From the NCBI GenBank assembly GCA_021521415.1, contig JAIQDT010000837.1, forward strand, positions 248,001 to 312,000: 64,000 nucleotides of DNA, in the 5' to 3' direction. Under the pieces are notes generated by a model. The model did not search any database, had not been told where the DNA came from, and saw nothing but the letters and a program-made list of their open reading frames with translations. This DNA comes from Bidens hawaiensis (Eukaryota; Streptophyta; Magnoliopsida; Asterales; Asteraceae). The position numbers were made by a program, and so were the translations under genes. Of this stretch, positions 34,425 to 44,699 are shown piece after piece. Position 1 is the first letter of the stretch. Every line of letters starts with the position of its first letter.

Positions 34425-35400
34425 AGGGATCAGATGACCGATCATATCTTTAAATATATGTTAAGAAACAACTTTTAGCATCAACATTAAAGTCCATGTA
34501 TAAATAAATGAATGATGGAAATTGATTTAAAAAAATGCTACCAAAAAACGGTTTAGGAGGGTTTTGAACCCGTGACCTCCCATTTTATAACTAATATACT
34601 TACCAGCTGGGCTACCAGCGACATGCGTTAGAATACCATTTGGATTTTATTTAAATACTTAAAAGCTAAAAGGGGAAAAAAAATAAACCCTAATCCTCTA
34701 CCTCCAATGGAGGATTAGGAACAAAAATTAAAAAAAGCCCTACTCCTCTCCTGCCACCAGAGGATTAGGAACAAAAAGTAAAACCCTAATCCTCTACTGG
34801 TGATAGAGGATTGGGAAGAAATTGTTTTTTTTTCAAACTCGTCTTCTACCTTCATACCCTACAATTGTGCAGGTTTAAAATCACCATTCACGGGTCTTGA
34901 CTGTGGCAGATGGCATGTGAAATGTTGCAGCTTTAATATATTAAAGGTGTTTGGCAGCTTTGAGGTGGTTGGCTGGATTCTGAATCGTCTTTAATATATT
35001 GATGGTGTTTGGCAGGGGGCATGTGAAAAGTGGTATTAACTTGTAAGATGTTGCAGCTTTGAGGACAAGTTGAAGCTTTGAAGGGATTAATGCATGCATT
35101 TAGATGGCAGATGGCAGATGGATGGCAAATGGCAGCTTTGAAGCTCTTTAGACGTCAGCTGAGTTTCATAACGGAACACAAACGGGGTTTGGAAGTTGCT
35201 CCTCTTAATCCTCCATTGGCAGCGAAGGAATAGGTCCCAATGATTGAATCTCACCTGCTAATGGCGGATCCTAATCCGTATTCAAGGCCATTGTTCCTAA
35301 TCCTCTTGTGGCAGGAAAGGATACGCCGTGTACCTTTTTTTTTTACTTTCCCCGTTTTCCTTTTTTTTTGTAAATACACACCATTTTGAAAAAAAATTCG
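34425..35400 (-). repeat. MULE right terminal inverted repeat
   Basis: Inverted match to 24860-25815. Differs by small gaps and substitutions and by the runs TTTTTTTTTT at 35335-35345 and 35371-35379 in place of the left poly-A. Contains one tRNA-like module and the matching palindromes. Confidence 0.88.
34543..34621 (-). ncRNA. tRNA-like Pol III module in right TIR
   Basis: On the minus strand: A-box TAGCCCAGCTGG (34614-34603), B-box GGGTTCAAAAC (34571-34561), and a terminator T6 (34548-34543). It is the mirror of the left copy and points outward to inward in the same sense relative to the element end. Confidence 0.5.
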
Positions 35401-35409
35401 TCACAAGTT

Positions 35410-35925
35410 GGCAAATTAAATTCTTCAATCCCATTTCGACCCATACTTTTATTCGTGTCATCTCAATCAATTTGAATTTGTGTCATGTTTGGGTCATGTT
35501 TTAGATTGACCAAGTTTATATTTGTTTACGAATATGAGTAATACCTAGTGACTTGCTAACAATTTAAATAACTAATTGCTCTCATTTATACAAAACATTT
35601 TTTTATCCAATTTATGATATTTTTAATTGGTTTGTGTATTTATCTCACATTCCCTATCAACAAATTTGAGTTGACATATTTAGTTCGCCATTAAAATAAG
35701 CAAATGAGAATAATCAAAGAATAGACAATTATAACATCTTTTAGAACGACGACTTTCTTATATTTAGTCTATCGCACTAAATTTGGAGAGCCCTGATACT
35801 CTACTCTAACCAGACTATGTTTGCCTTGGGCGTTCCCCCGAAAAACCATATTGCGGCTGTCACTTGACAGTCGTTGTGCCACAATAAGAGCAGAATTCTC
35901 TGGCGTAACACACAGTGGGATGAAA
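35410..35925. other. No feature recognised
   Basis: AT-rich DNA just outside the MULE. No coding frame or repeat is evident. Confidence 0.5.
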
Positions 35926-36082
35926 ATCTGGGTGGGTTCAGGGTTCGAACTGATAACATTTGCAAAAGGCCTAGCTCAAGTACTTAATTACCAATATCCA
36001 CCCAAAAGTGACACATGTGGAATTCGAACTTGAGTTTCCACTGGGGAAAACAATCCTCCTATCACTAGACCACAAGGGATTA
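35926..36082 (-). repeat. tRNA-derived SINE-like sequence
   Basis: On the minus strand, TGGTCTAGTGAT (36072-36061) is a good A-box and AGTTCGAATTCC (36030-36019) a good B-box, about 40 bp apart. A second tRNA-like pair (TTGAGCTAGGCC and AGTTCGAACCC) lies next to it at 35980-35940. No poly-A or poly-T tail or flanking duplication was confirmed. Confidence 0.4.
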
Positions 36083-36690
36083 TAACTAACGAAATAAAAC
36101 GTTGGAAGCGAATAATAGATAAAAAAAATGTGAAAAGAAAAAAGTTAGTTTTATTACTTTAAAAAGTCCACTCATATGAAAAATTAAAAATCAAAATATT
36201 CAAAACTTCTCATCTCTAAAATAAAAAGGTAACTTCTTTAAAACCTTTAAATGGGTTAACATATCAACCCACTTTCTAGCAGGTCATACTTGAGGTTTAC
36301 TCGTATTTCTAAACAGGTCTTGTTTGGATCTACCCATTTTCTAAACAAGGCGTTGTGTTCGGGTCTTCTTGTTTATAAAAAGGGTCGTATTACACAAGAT
36401 TTTTTTTTCATGTCAGCTTTGGATCATGTTTCGGATCGTGTGAAGAATATCACACGTTTCACTTGGCAAAAATACAACAAAATAATAACATAATACAAAG
36501 TTCAGGATGATATCTGCACTTCAAGTAAATCAGAAGGATTCTTTTGTAAACCCTAAATGAAAACTAGTAAAGTCAAAGTGATGAACAAATAATAATAATA
36601 AAATAAAGAGAGAGTGTCTATCCTTGTTCATAAAAACTTCTGCCATTTTACAACCTCATAATCCGACAGCCGTCCGTCGTTATACTCATC
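36083..36690. other. Upstream region of RING gene
   Basis: AT-rich; no coding frame. It contains the likely distal promoter of the gene at 36754, with no motif that stands out. Confidence 0.45.
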
Positions 36691-36696
36691 CCAGCC

Positions 36697-36703
36697 TATA
36701 AAT
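36697..36703 (+). promoter_or_regulatory. TATA box of RING-H2 gene
   Basis: TATAAAT, 50 bp before the ATG at 36754, followed by a CA-rich leader. Confidence 0.6.
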
Positions 36704-36753
36704 CACTCCCATAACATAATTACACCACCTTCATCTGACCCAAACACCCATCA

Positions 36754-37200
36754 ATGGAGATACACATTTTACACCTAGCAATCAACATTTTCAAAACAAT
36801 ATTCTTAGCCATCACATCTCATCTCCATATATTCAAATCACCACCTCATTCCACCATCCACGTCATCATCGTACCCGATTCCACCTCCCCATCCCTCCAC
36901 CGTGTCCCTGTCCACGTCATCACCGCCTGCATTAAAAACAAAGTCCCGGTCAAACCCTATTACGAATCCACCCACCGTGGGACCCACACGCCCGTGTGCA
37001 TGGTCTGTCTGGACAGTATTGATGGTTCCCATCCGGTCAGAGAGCTTCTTAACTGTGAACATGTGTTCCACCAAGAGTGTTTGGATAAATGGATCGATGT
37101 CGGGCAGGTGAACTGCCCGTTGTGTAGATCTATGCTTCTTCCTCCCAACAAACTATTATCCTCTATACCCGCGTCGACTGATGCTTTTTCGGCAATGTAG
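36754..37200 (+). CDS. RING-H2 E3 ubiquitin ligase, small membrane-anchored type
   Basis: A single-exon, 148-residue open frame with a TATA box and no lesion. Residues 8-28 are hydrophobic (LAINIFKTIFLAI) and may be a membrane anchor. The RING-H2 finger spans Cys82 to Cys124 with all eight ligands: Cys82, Cys85, Cys101, His103, His106, Cys109, Cys121 and Cys124. The Trp (W113) and Pro (P122) that contact E2 enzymes in this family are present. Family members pass ubiquitin from an E2 to targets, often at membranes and in stress or hormone responses; the overall look is like RHA2/BRH1-type proteins. The downstream 370 bp before the young LTR element is the likely 3' UTR. This is the clearest working host gene in the window. 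Confidence 0.85.
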   Translation: MEIHILHLAINIFKTIFLAITSHLHIFKSPPHSTIHVIIVPDSTSPSLHRVPVHVITACIKNKVPVKPYYESTHRGTHTPVCMVCLDSIDGSHPVRELLNCEHVFHQECLDKWIDVGQVNCPLCRSMLLPPNKLLSSIPASTDAFSAM

Positions 37201-37569
37201 GTTTGTAGAAATAGCGTTGATGGAATGAGAACCAGGAACGAAGAGCTTTTTCACCTTTCTTGTTGACTTTTTGGCCCTAAGAACGCTGGTTTTAAGAATG
37301 AGTGGTTTTAAGTGTTTGTTTTTACATCTTTTATTGTAGAATAATATTGCATGCATCAAAAATAGAGTGATGATCATGCGTTACGGAATGCAGATGATTA
37401 TGTGTTTGTAAGATTAGGTAAGTTTCATCATGTTTGTGATCATGATGAAAGACTGAAATGGATAAGGTTAAAGATGAAATCAAAGAATCAAGATTAGATG
37501 ATAGACAACAGATAGGTGTTGCATTTATAGATCACGTGGGATACAACTCCCATTTATTATTGTTTATAG
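37201..37569 (+). other. 3' flank of RING gene
   Basis: Probably the 3' UTR and polyadenylation region, with AATAATATTGCATG near 37340. It ends at the insertion site of the young LTR element. Confidence 0.4.
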
Positions 37570-37574
37570 CGTAC

Positions 37575-38616
37575 TGAAGAGGTAGGTCCCAGCAGAGGTG
37601 GTTAGGACCCGCAAGACTTCCTTAAAAGGAGACGTCTGCGCAGTTGAACACGCAAGACTCCTTAAACGGACGTCTGCGCAGTTGAACCCGCAGACTTCAC
37701 CATAGGGACGTCTGCGCCGCGACCTACCAAACCCGCAGGACCCACCACGCTCAGAGTTGTGACGACCTCACATGCGGTACGCAAGCTGGTCCCGCAGGAA
37801 ATGCCTCCCTATGGTTTCCAAGTATCCGCCTGTTCCCGCAGGTACGGATACCCGCCATTAGGGACTGGCCACCCGCGCAGCATGGCTACACGCATAAGGC
37901 TCAGACTCGTAATAATTCAGTAGTCACCTGAAGAAGGAATGAGCAAAGCCGGGAACATTCCCGCATAAAGGCGGGAGGGGGAAAACTCCCGCCTAAATGA
38001 GCCAGTCCGTATAATAATGGAGGATCTTTTGTGTGATACCTGACGAGGTATGGACAAAAGATCTGACCAACGATACGACAGCTCACTGACAGCAGCATGG
38101 CAGACAACACGCCACAGCACTGTGACCAATAGCCGCCGCCTACTCACCAACTCCTGCCATACCACGTGCCTAGCCTGTAGTTGGTGGAAAAGGAACAGTG
38201 AACAGCATGCCTGGTCACTGTCAGCCGCTGCCTATCCACCAATTACCAGCAGAGCACGTGTGTAGGCCACAGTTGGCAGAGTAGTAGGCCGGCTAAACCT
38301 CCTTGGAAACCCACCTTCGGCTATAAAAGACATCAAATGGTATTATCATTTCATCATCTAATATCTTGTATAATTTACCTGATAACTGCTCTAGCATTAA
38401 TAATATACTTTTATATTCAAAGAGTAATATAGACTGATTCTCACGCCGGAGGGTGGTCACAAGGAGGAACCCCCCCCTTTCTTAGTGACGAGCTCACGGT
38501 GTCTGTTTTGCAGGTTATCGGAAGAACCATCTTGCCGGAATTAACCCCTCGTGGGAAACGTCTATCTAACTCTCAGGTTACTCGTAATCTGTCGGGGTTC
38601 GACTGGTGTTTCTTCA
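37575..38616 (+). repeat. 5' LTR of young element
   Basis: 1042 bp, begins TGAAGAGGTAGG and ends GTTTCTTCA (TGAAGA/TCTTCA inverted ends). TATA box TATAAAA at 38322-38328. Differs from the 3' LTR at C/A (near 38315), in C-run length (8 against 10, near 38470) and at T/C (near 38572). Confidence 0.95.
38322..38328 (+). promoter_or_regulatory. TATA box of 5' LTR
   Basis: TATAAAA in CGGCTATAAAAGACATC. The same motif is at 46870-46876 in the 3' LTR. Confidence 0.6.
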
Positions 38617-38632
38617 TTGGCGCCATCCGTGC
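38617..38632 (+). other. Primer binding site of young element
   Basis: TTGGCGCCATCCGTGC lies directly at the LTR end. TGGCGCC starts of this kind are usual in Tat-type elements. Confidence 0.65.
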
Positions 38633-38682
38633 ATAAAGCTAGAACTTTATTTTTCTCTAGTTTTTTCAAAATTTCTGGAAAG

Positions 38683-40122
38683 ATGGTTAAGGATACTCCG
38701 GTCCCAAAACCGAGTAACCAAGAGACTCCGGTAATTATGACCCCAGCTATAAGGGGGAATACCGAGTACACAAACTTTACGAACACTACCCCAGCTACCC
38801 AAGCCGGGGCAAGTGAAGTAAATAATCAGACACTGGCATTCACCGATACCCAGTTAGAAAATCAACAGACGAGGCTCCCCTGCCAAACACTCGATGAGGT
38901 TAAAGCGTGGGCCGAAGCACGTCAAAAAGAGTTCCAAGCTGAGTTGGATGAACGTTTACGTTCACTCCAACAAGTGGAAGAATTCGAATACGACGATGAT
39001 TCGGAGGAATCCGAGGAGGACGCGAACCCTCGTCATAGGGCGAAAGGGAAGCGAAAAGAAACGGATTCCCAACCGAGAAGGCGTTTTGGAGAAGCATTCA
39101 GTCCAATAAACGTGGGCAACAGCCCACGGGACTTCTCCAAAACATTCACGCCAACTGCGGCAAGGGCGGGAACGTCCAAATTCGCATGGGACATTACGGA
39201 AGCAATCGCCCCAAGAAGTGCCAAACAAATGTCCAACATAGGCACGTACGATGGTATTTCTGACCCTGACGATCACTTGAACAGATTCATCGCAGGGGCG
39301 ACCGTCAGTAACTGGACGGAACCCACGTGGTGTTATATGTTCCAAATGACGCTGGTCGGGGCAGCTAGAGCGTGGTTCGACCGTCTGCCGGTCCACCACA
39401 TTTACGATTGGGCAGACTTCCAACAGAAGTTCAGCCAACACTTTAGTCAGCAAAGAAAGTACACTGAGGAGCAGTGGACAATCCTCAAGTGCGTCCGAGA
39501 GGAGGAAGAATCTTTGCCTGACTTCATCACTCGCTTCAACTCGAAGAAGCTAAGCCTGGGCAACGTTAGCGAAGATCTCGTTCGCGCCGCTTTCATCCAG
39601 GGCGCAAACGACCCGGAACTCATCCGCACCCTGACGGGCAAAGATGGCATGCCATCCACATGGGATGCCATCATGACCGCAGCTAAACGCTTTGCGGAAA
39701 CCGAGAGGCAACTGGGTAGAGATCTTCCACAGAGCACGAACCTCTACACCCAGAAGACGAGGGAAAACAACGTCCTTACCGCCCGATTAAACAAAAAGCG
39801 GAAGCTGGGCATTTGGCAGTCAAGGGTAAACTTTGACACCCCGTCCGGTTTCCAACATCGGTTGGGCGGAAGAGATAACGTGAAACCGGAGAAGAACTCC
39901 AGGTGGACGCCACTCACAAAGAGTGTGACCGAGATATTCGCCACGGAGGAGCTCCCGTGGCCAAAGGCTCCGTTTATCCGGCATCGCCACAACGCTGATC
40001 GGAGAAAGTATTGTGATTTTCACAAAACCAAAGGCCACAACACTGAAGAATGCTTAGACGTAAAGGACTTGGTCGAAGCATTTGTCAAGGATGGGACACT
40101 CGCGCACCTTGTGGCGAAGTGA
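38683..40122 (+). CDS. Gag of young Tat-like element, intact (479 aa)
   Basis: Start chosen at the ATG at 38683, the first after the primer site; the frame also runs open into the LTR but that part is upstream of the primer site. Residues 72-112 are charged and helical, with an acidic DDDSEESEED. The retrotransposon gag core is at about 185-300 (FAWDITEAIAPRSAKQM, then WCYMFQMTLVGAARAWFDRL, then LPDFITRFNSKKL). Residues 444-457 have CDFHKTKGHNTEEC, the modified zinc knuckle usual in Tat gag, followed by VKDGTLAHLV. No lesion is seen. It would build the particle that packages this element's RNA. The stop at 40120 leaves it without a joined pol. Confidence 0.88.
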   Translation: MVKDTPVPKPSNQETPVIMTPAIRGNTEYTNFTNTTPATQAGASEVNNQTLAFTDTQLENQQTRLPCQTLDEVKAWAEARQKEFQAELDERLRSLQQVEEFEYDDDSEESEEDANPRHRAKGKRKETDSQPRRRFGEAFSPINVGNSPRDFSKTFTPTAARAGTSKFAWDITEAIAPRSAKQMSNIGTYDGISDPDDHLNRFIAGATVSNWTEPTWCYMFQMTLVGAARAWFDRLPVHHIYDWADFQQKFSQHFSQQRKYTEEQWTILKCVREEEESLPDFITRFNSKKLSLGNVSEDLVRAAFIQGANDPELIRTLTGKDGMPSTWDAIMTAAKRFAETERQLGRDLPQSTNLYTQKTRENNVLTARLNKKRKLGIWQSRVNFDTPSGFQHRLGGRDNVKPEKNSRWTPLTKSVTEIFATEELPWPKAPFIRHRHNADRRKYCDFHKTKGHNTEECLDVKDLVEAFVKDGTLAHLVAK

Positions 40123-40417
40123 GCGTCGAGCAGGCTGATGCGTGAACCCCAGCTGGGGAAACGCACGAATAAAAATCGCAACTTCAACGGAGACTACATA
40201 CTGCGTAAACAACGAGATCCCGAACAAGATACATGTTGGCTCGATGGTGCTCCCATCCAAGCCACGCCTAATGGGAGCTCAATTACACAGTTTGTATGTA
40301 GATCAATTCCAAATTTGTAAAGAAAAGGCCTAGAGCCACTTCTAATGGAAACGATTCTCCTTCAAATTGAAGCTGATGATTTTACATTTATATTTTATGA
40401 ACTTTGCACATGGAGAT
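40123..40417 (+). other. Gap after gag where pol would be
   Basis: About 300 bp with short open pieces (PQLGKRTNKN, DTCWLDGAPIQATPNG). Nothing matches protease, RT or integrase, so pol is missing and not merely broken. Confidence 0.6.
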
Positions 40418-40945
40418 GCCGGTATCCGCCGCATCAAGTGAAGAATCGTTGCGCAGGGAAGGCGGCAAAACCCGCACAAACCCAAAAACATCAAACCTTC
40501 ACGCAGGTCAGTTAAAGGGGAAAGGTTCAGCCATCCCACTATGTGAAAGTGCCGGTATATCCGCATGAATCCTGGTAGAGGAAGCTGAACACCAACCTAT
40601 TAATAACCACGCGTTGAATGGTCGATTCGAACACTAATGCCGGTAGTCATCGCATCAAGAAAAGTCATTGCGTGGGGAAGGCGGCAAAACCCGCATAAAC
40701 CCAAAAAACGACAGAACCTTCACGCAGGTCAGTTAAAGGGGAAAGGTTCAGCCATCCCACTATGTGAAAGTGCCGGTATATCCGCATGAATCCTGGTAGA
40801 GGAAGCTGAACACTAACCTATTAACAACCACGCGTTGAACGGTCAATTCGAACACTAATGCCGGTATTCACCGCATCAAGTGAAGAATCGTTGCGTGGGG
40901 AAGGCGGCAAAACCCGCATAAACCCAGAAAATGACAACCTACTGT
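40418..40945 (+). repeat. 221-bp tandem repeat, 2.4 copies
   Basis: Units start GCCGGTA at 40418, 40639 and 40860 (period exactly 221). Each holds GGGAAGGCGGCAAAACCCGC and CAGGTCAGTTAAAGGGGAAA. Copies differ by a few substitutions. Confidence 0.9.
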
Positions 40946-41171
40946 CAACCACATTCAAGGTTAACTTATTCTAAACACTTGGGAAATCGCTAATTTAAAC
41001 TAAGTATGCAAGTCATATAAGGTTTATAAAGCAATGAACCCAAAGGAAATAACAGTCTTATCCACAAAAAGATTTGTATTTCACAAAAGATATATTACAA
41101 GAATGGCGGGTAACTACCCGCCTACAAAACAAAATCTAGTCTATCCTAGCAGCGGGAAGGGATCTTCAGAA

Positions 41172-44100
41172 TCAAGCTTCAGGACCACTTCCACTTGGAC
41201 CCGCCCCATCAGTAGAGCGTGGCGGTTCAAGGAAAGCCTTGAGGATAGCAAGTCCATCATCAGCGGCAGCGACTTCCTTCACCTTCTCCACCACCGGATG
41301 CGGGAAGGCGGCATATTGGTTCACCGCTTGGTCATATGCAGCTTCGGTGTCCACATCGAACAAAGGGAAGTTGGAAGGCGGGACGCCTTTCTCAACGAAC
41401 CCTAGACCAAGCAGGAAGTCGGCCTTTTCCCCATCCTCATGAGAAGCGTTGAGGGCTGCGCTCATGGCATCATCGTAAGTAGTCTCTGAGAAGACCCGAT
41501 GCACAACCTACAAAGAAAATACAAGTGTCAAACACCTTTTCTATGTACAAAGGAAAGCGTGAAGACGTAAAGCTAAACATACCTGAGACAACGCTTCTCG
41601 AAGAAGCCATTCCTTGGCAACCAGAGCTTCTTGGAGGGCGGCTTGAGCTTGGGTGCGGGCGCGTTCGGCTTCGCTTTTGTTAAGGTTGGCAAGTAGCACT
41701 TCCTTTGCAGCAGCCTCTTCAACGCCCTTAAGCTTCCGCTCGGTGTGGTCAAGCACGCCCCTCTGGTCCAGGATCTCTTGGAGCTTCTTGGCATCTTCCA
41801 TCGCCAAGGCATCATGAGCACGTTGGAGAGCCTCTAATTTGGCCTTGAGCTCCTCGTTCTCCACGCGTAAAGGCTCAGCAACGGCTTCAGCCTTGGTGGC
41901 CCTCTCGGTTGCGTTCCTCGCAGTCTCCTTAGCCAGCCGAAGCTGTTCGTTAACAGCTTGGGCAGCCTTGGAACGGGCCTCGAGTCGCGCTTGAACCTCA
42001 ACCTCGAGGGCCTTGAAGGCCTTCTCCTTCTCCGCAGCAGCTGCGGCCAACTGTTGGTTCTCCTCCCGAAGAGCCCGCGCTTGAGATACTTCCTTGGCGC
42101 GAGCTGCTTTCAACTTGTCGTTTTCACGACAAAGCAGCTCGACGCGCGGCTGCATCCGGGCCTGGAGAACCCGAAGCTCATTGGTTAGCCTACCCTCCTG
42201 GTAGCTAGCCATGGCTTCCCCCAACGCACCATGGGGAGCAGCGTGGCGAGCCCATTCCACGCACTCCACAGGGGTACGAAGGGTTGTTCCTCGGCGGATG
42301 TTCCATCGCGGAACATACACTTCATTGGAATCCGACACTGCAAAAGAAACAAAGCAGTTAGGAAAAGATGAAGAAAAATATAAAGGCCAAAAAGAACCCT
42401 ACGCACCTGTAGGGTCGATCACAGGCCGATAGCCACCGAACCCATCGCCTGAACCTAAGGGAAATCCATCCAAAAGGTCAGGCAGATGGGAAGGTGACAA
42501 AGATTGGCGAGAAGCCCTGCGCGTACCTGATGGGCCGGTCGCCGTTGCCGGTGGCGGAGGCATAGTAGCGGCCGCCGTGGTCGCCGCCGCGGTCACCGCC
42601 GCAGAATCCGCAACAATCGTAACCGCCGGCTCGGTGAAAGATGCTGTTAAAATCGCACTTACCACCGGCGGTGACGTCATCTCAGCCGGAACAGTCGGCT
42701 CAAGGGAGTGAGCAACTGTTCCAGCAGAAGCAGGCGCAGGCGCCTGGGTCGTCGCCTCAGGTAGGCTGACCGAACCTACCGTCATCGGCGGAGGAGTACT
42801 CCTCTGCGCTCCACCCTGGAATGCGTCAACATCCACGCCTACACAAGAAGATAAGTGTTTCAATAAATTTATAAAGTGATAAATCTACAAAGATAAGGAT
42901 GTTTGTACTTACGGGTTTTCTTGAGCCTGAACGTACGGACGGGCGGGGACGAGCCCGATGGAGCCGGTCTCTTGATGCCGGTCACCGTCGTCGTCGTTGG
43001 TTCTCCGGAGGTAACAGTCGTAGCCTCCGGAGCAGTGGTCTTCTCACCACCGGGGTTCCCCGCCACCTCTTCACTATCTGACTCGGTGTCAGATAGAAGC
43101 ACCGGATCAGCTGTGGAGGCCACCTTCTCCTTCCCTTTCCCGCCGGCAGCCCTCTTCTTCCGCACCAACGGAGGACCATCTGCGGATTCCTCAGAAGAAG
43201 ACAGGATGTCAGGAATTCCAGCAGCGGGTACAGCATTGAGGGGTTGAGGATAGAGTATCGCCTTACCTGGCCGCCGGTGGCTTAGGATCTCGTGGCCCAG
43301 CGGATAGACCTCCACAAACTGATCCACCGTTTGTTCCAGGATGGGCAACTCATTCTCGTCTAAAGCACGAGTACCCACCCGCACGGGACCGTCAGCTTCC
43401 CGCGGGTACAGGAGCGACTCCAAATCGTTCCCCTCTGAAAGAAAAGAAACAGTTAGAAGACAAACTCATATCAGCAAGAAAGACAAGACATACCATAAGG
43501 AATAGAGTTCAAACCGTATTCGAGAAGGATGGGAAACCGAGACGCCTCCTTCCATACCCGGCTCATCCCCAGCATCACCATCCCGGACTCCGGAAACCGG
43601 TAAACCGGAGATTGGACCCGGGATATCTTCGAAAACCATTCCGCCTCCTGGTAGTTGGTGGCGTGAAGGCTCGGAATCGCTTGGCCATTTTTAAACTTCA
43701 TGGCAATGGGGATGGCGCGGGCAGAAATGTAGAAGAACTCCCGCTTCCACGATCGGAGACTGCGCTCGGTCGCGCAAATCTTCAAACCCTTGATCCGGGT
43801 TGTCAGGGTGTACCACCCCTGGATGCACCTCCAAGTATAGAAGGTCATCAGGCGGTCCACATAGGGCTCAATGCCCAGAATTCGGCACACCCACTCGAAG
43901 TGCCGAATCTTGGCAATCGCCATCGGATGCACCTCGGTCATGTGCACACCGTGCCTCTCCAGGACACGGTACACAAACTTTGTCAATGGGAACCTAAGGT
44001 TCCCATAAACAAAGAATGCAGCATATACCCCGATCTTGCCGCTGGGGGCATCGTACACAGTCTGCTGGGGTTCAGGAAACTCAGGCTCAAGAGACTCAAG

Positions 44101-44208
44101 CATGAATTTCCTGACGACGTACTGGTACAGATCGACAGGTAGAGCACACTGGCACTCGCCAGCAGTACTCCTATCATCGGCTACAGCTTCAGCATTATGG
44201 GAAGACAT
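41172..44208 (-). CDS. Antisense five-exon gene of young element (putative gypsy-type domain plus coiled coil, 919 aa)
   Basis: Minus strand exons: 44208-43494, 43434-42913, 42838-42407, 42337-41583, 41507-41172. Introns are 59, 74, 69 and 75 bp, all GT...AG with pyrimidine-rich ends. Phases 1, 1, 1, 0 keep one frame open for 2760 bases, stop TGA at 41172. Residues 1-240 resemble the putative gypsy-type transposon domain (GVYAAFFVYGNLRFPLTKFV, HMTEVHPMAIAKIRHFEW). Residues 240-555 are low-complexity, rich in Ser, Thr, Pro and Ala, with a basic RKKRAAGGKGKEK that could be a nuclear signal. Residues 600-808 are an Ala/Glu/Lys-rich coiled coil. A TATA box lies 125 bp upstream. Tat-lineage elements are known to carry antisense genes here; the function is unknown. 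Confidence 0.8.
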
Positions 44209-44332
44209 ATTGCAGAGGAAGAAGAAACGATTTTGGAGGAATGCTCAACTAAATAAGGGAGTATTCACCAGAAATCGCCTTAGAGATGAAGAGAAGAAGT
44301 GAAGGTGTGAATTACAAAGGACCCTCTTCCCC

Positions 44333-44340
44333 TATATATA
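44333..44340 (-). promoter_or_regulatory. TATA box of antisense gene
   Basis: TATATATA on the minus strand (CTATATATAGGGG), 125 bp before the ATG at 44208. No other TATA-like run lies between it and the start. Confidence 0.6.
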
Positions 44341-44699
44341 GTGATCGCAATTAATGCGATGAATTTAATGCGGAGGAGAGAGAAATTGAAGGTGCAATGA
44401 AACCGTGACATGTGGCACCAGGCAAGCTGGCAACAGCTGTTGAAAGGACGAGTGCCATTAATTTTGCGGCCACGCGCCCGAAAAATCACGCCCACGCGCC
44501 GTAAAAAGCGTCTGAAACGACCATATAATGTCACGTCACCATAACTTCCAGCACGTCCTGACACAGTCAGAAGAAACCGTCGCACGACGACTGTTCTTAT
44601 CCTTTCACCAACTTTTCAAATTTCAAAGATTCAAAAAGATTCGAAAAGTAAGCGGGAAAAACCCCTTACCCTGGCTATCCAGTTGACCGTAAGACGGCT
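44341..44699. other. Region upstream of antisense gene
   Basis: Non-coding. Contains CGTGACATGTGGCA and several CACGCG words around 44400-44510, which may belong to the antisense promoter. Confidence 0.45.

Larger units (their letters stand above)
24860..35400. mobile_element. Mutator-like transposon (MULE), 10.5 kb, with long TIRs and cargo
   Basis: Bounded by a perfect 9-bp direct repeat TCACAAGTT (24851-24859 and 35401-35409), the target-duplication length of Mutator elements. The ends are inverted repeats starting GAATTTTTTTTCAAAATG (the right end has one extra outer base) and running about 0.95 kb inward. Inside are a MULE transposase pseudogene (- strand), a plant mobile domain pseudogene (+ strand), a two-exon small gene, another short gene, and a hAT remnant. 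The pairing of MULE transposase with plant mobile domain genes is known in plants. The transposase is broken by several frameshifts, so this copy needs help to move. Confidence 0.9.

Noticed and set aside
37901..38265. Frames inside the LTR and their exact copies at 46449-46813
   Set aside because: They occur in both LTRs in non-coding DNA and match nothing.
41034..44302. Plus-strand frames opposite the antisense gene
   Set aside because: Shadows of the minus-strand exons; the minus strand has the splice sites and domain text.
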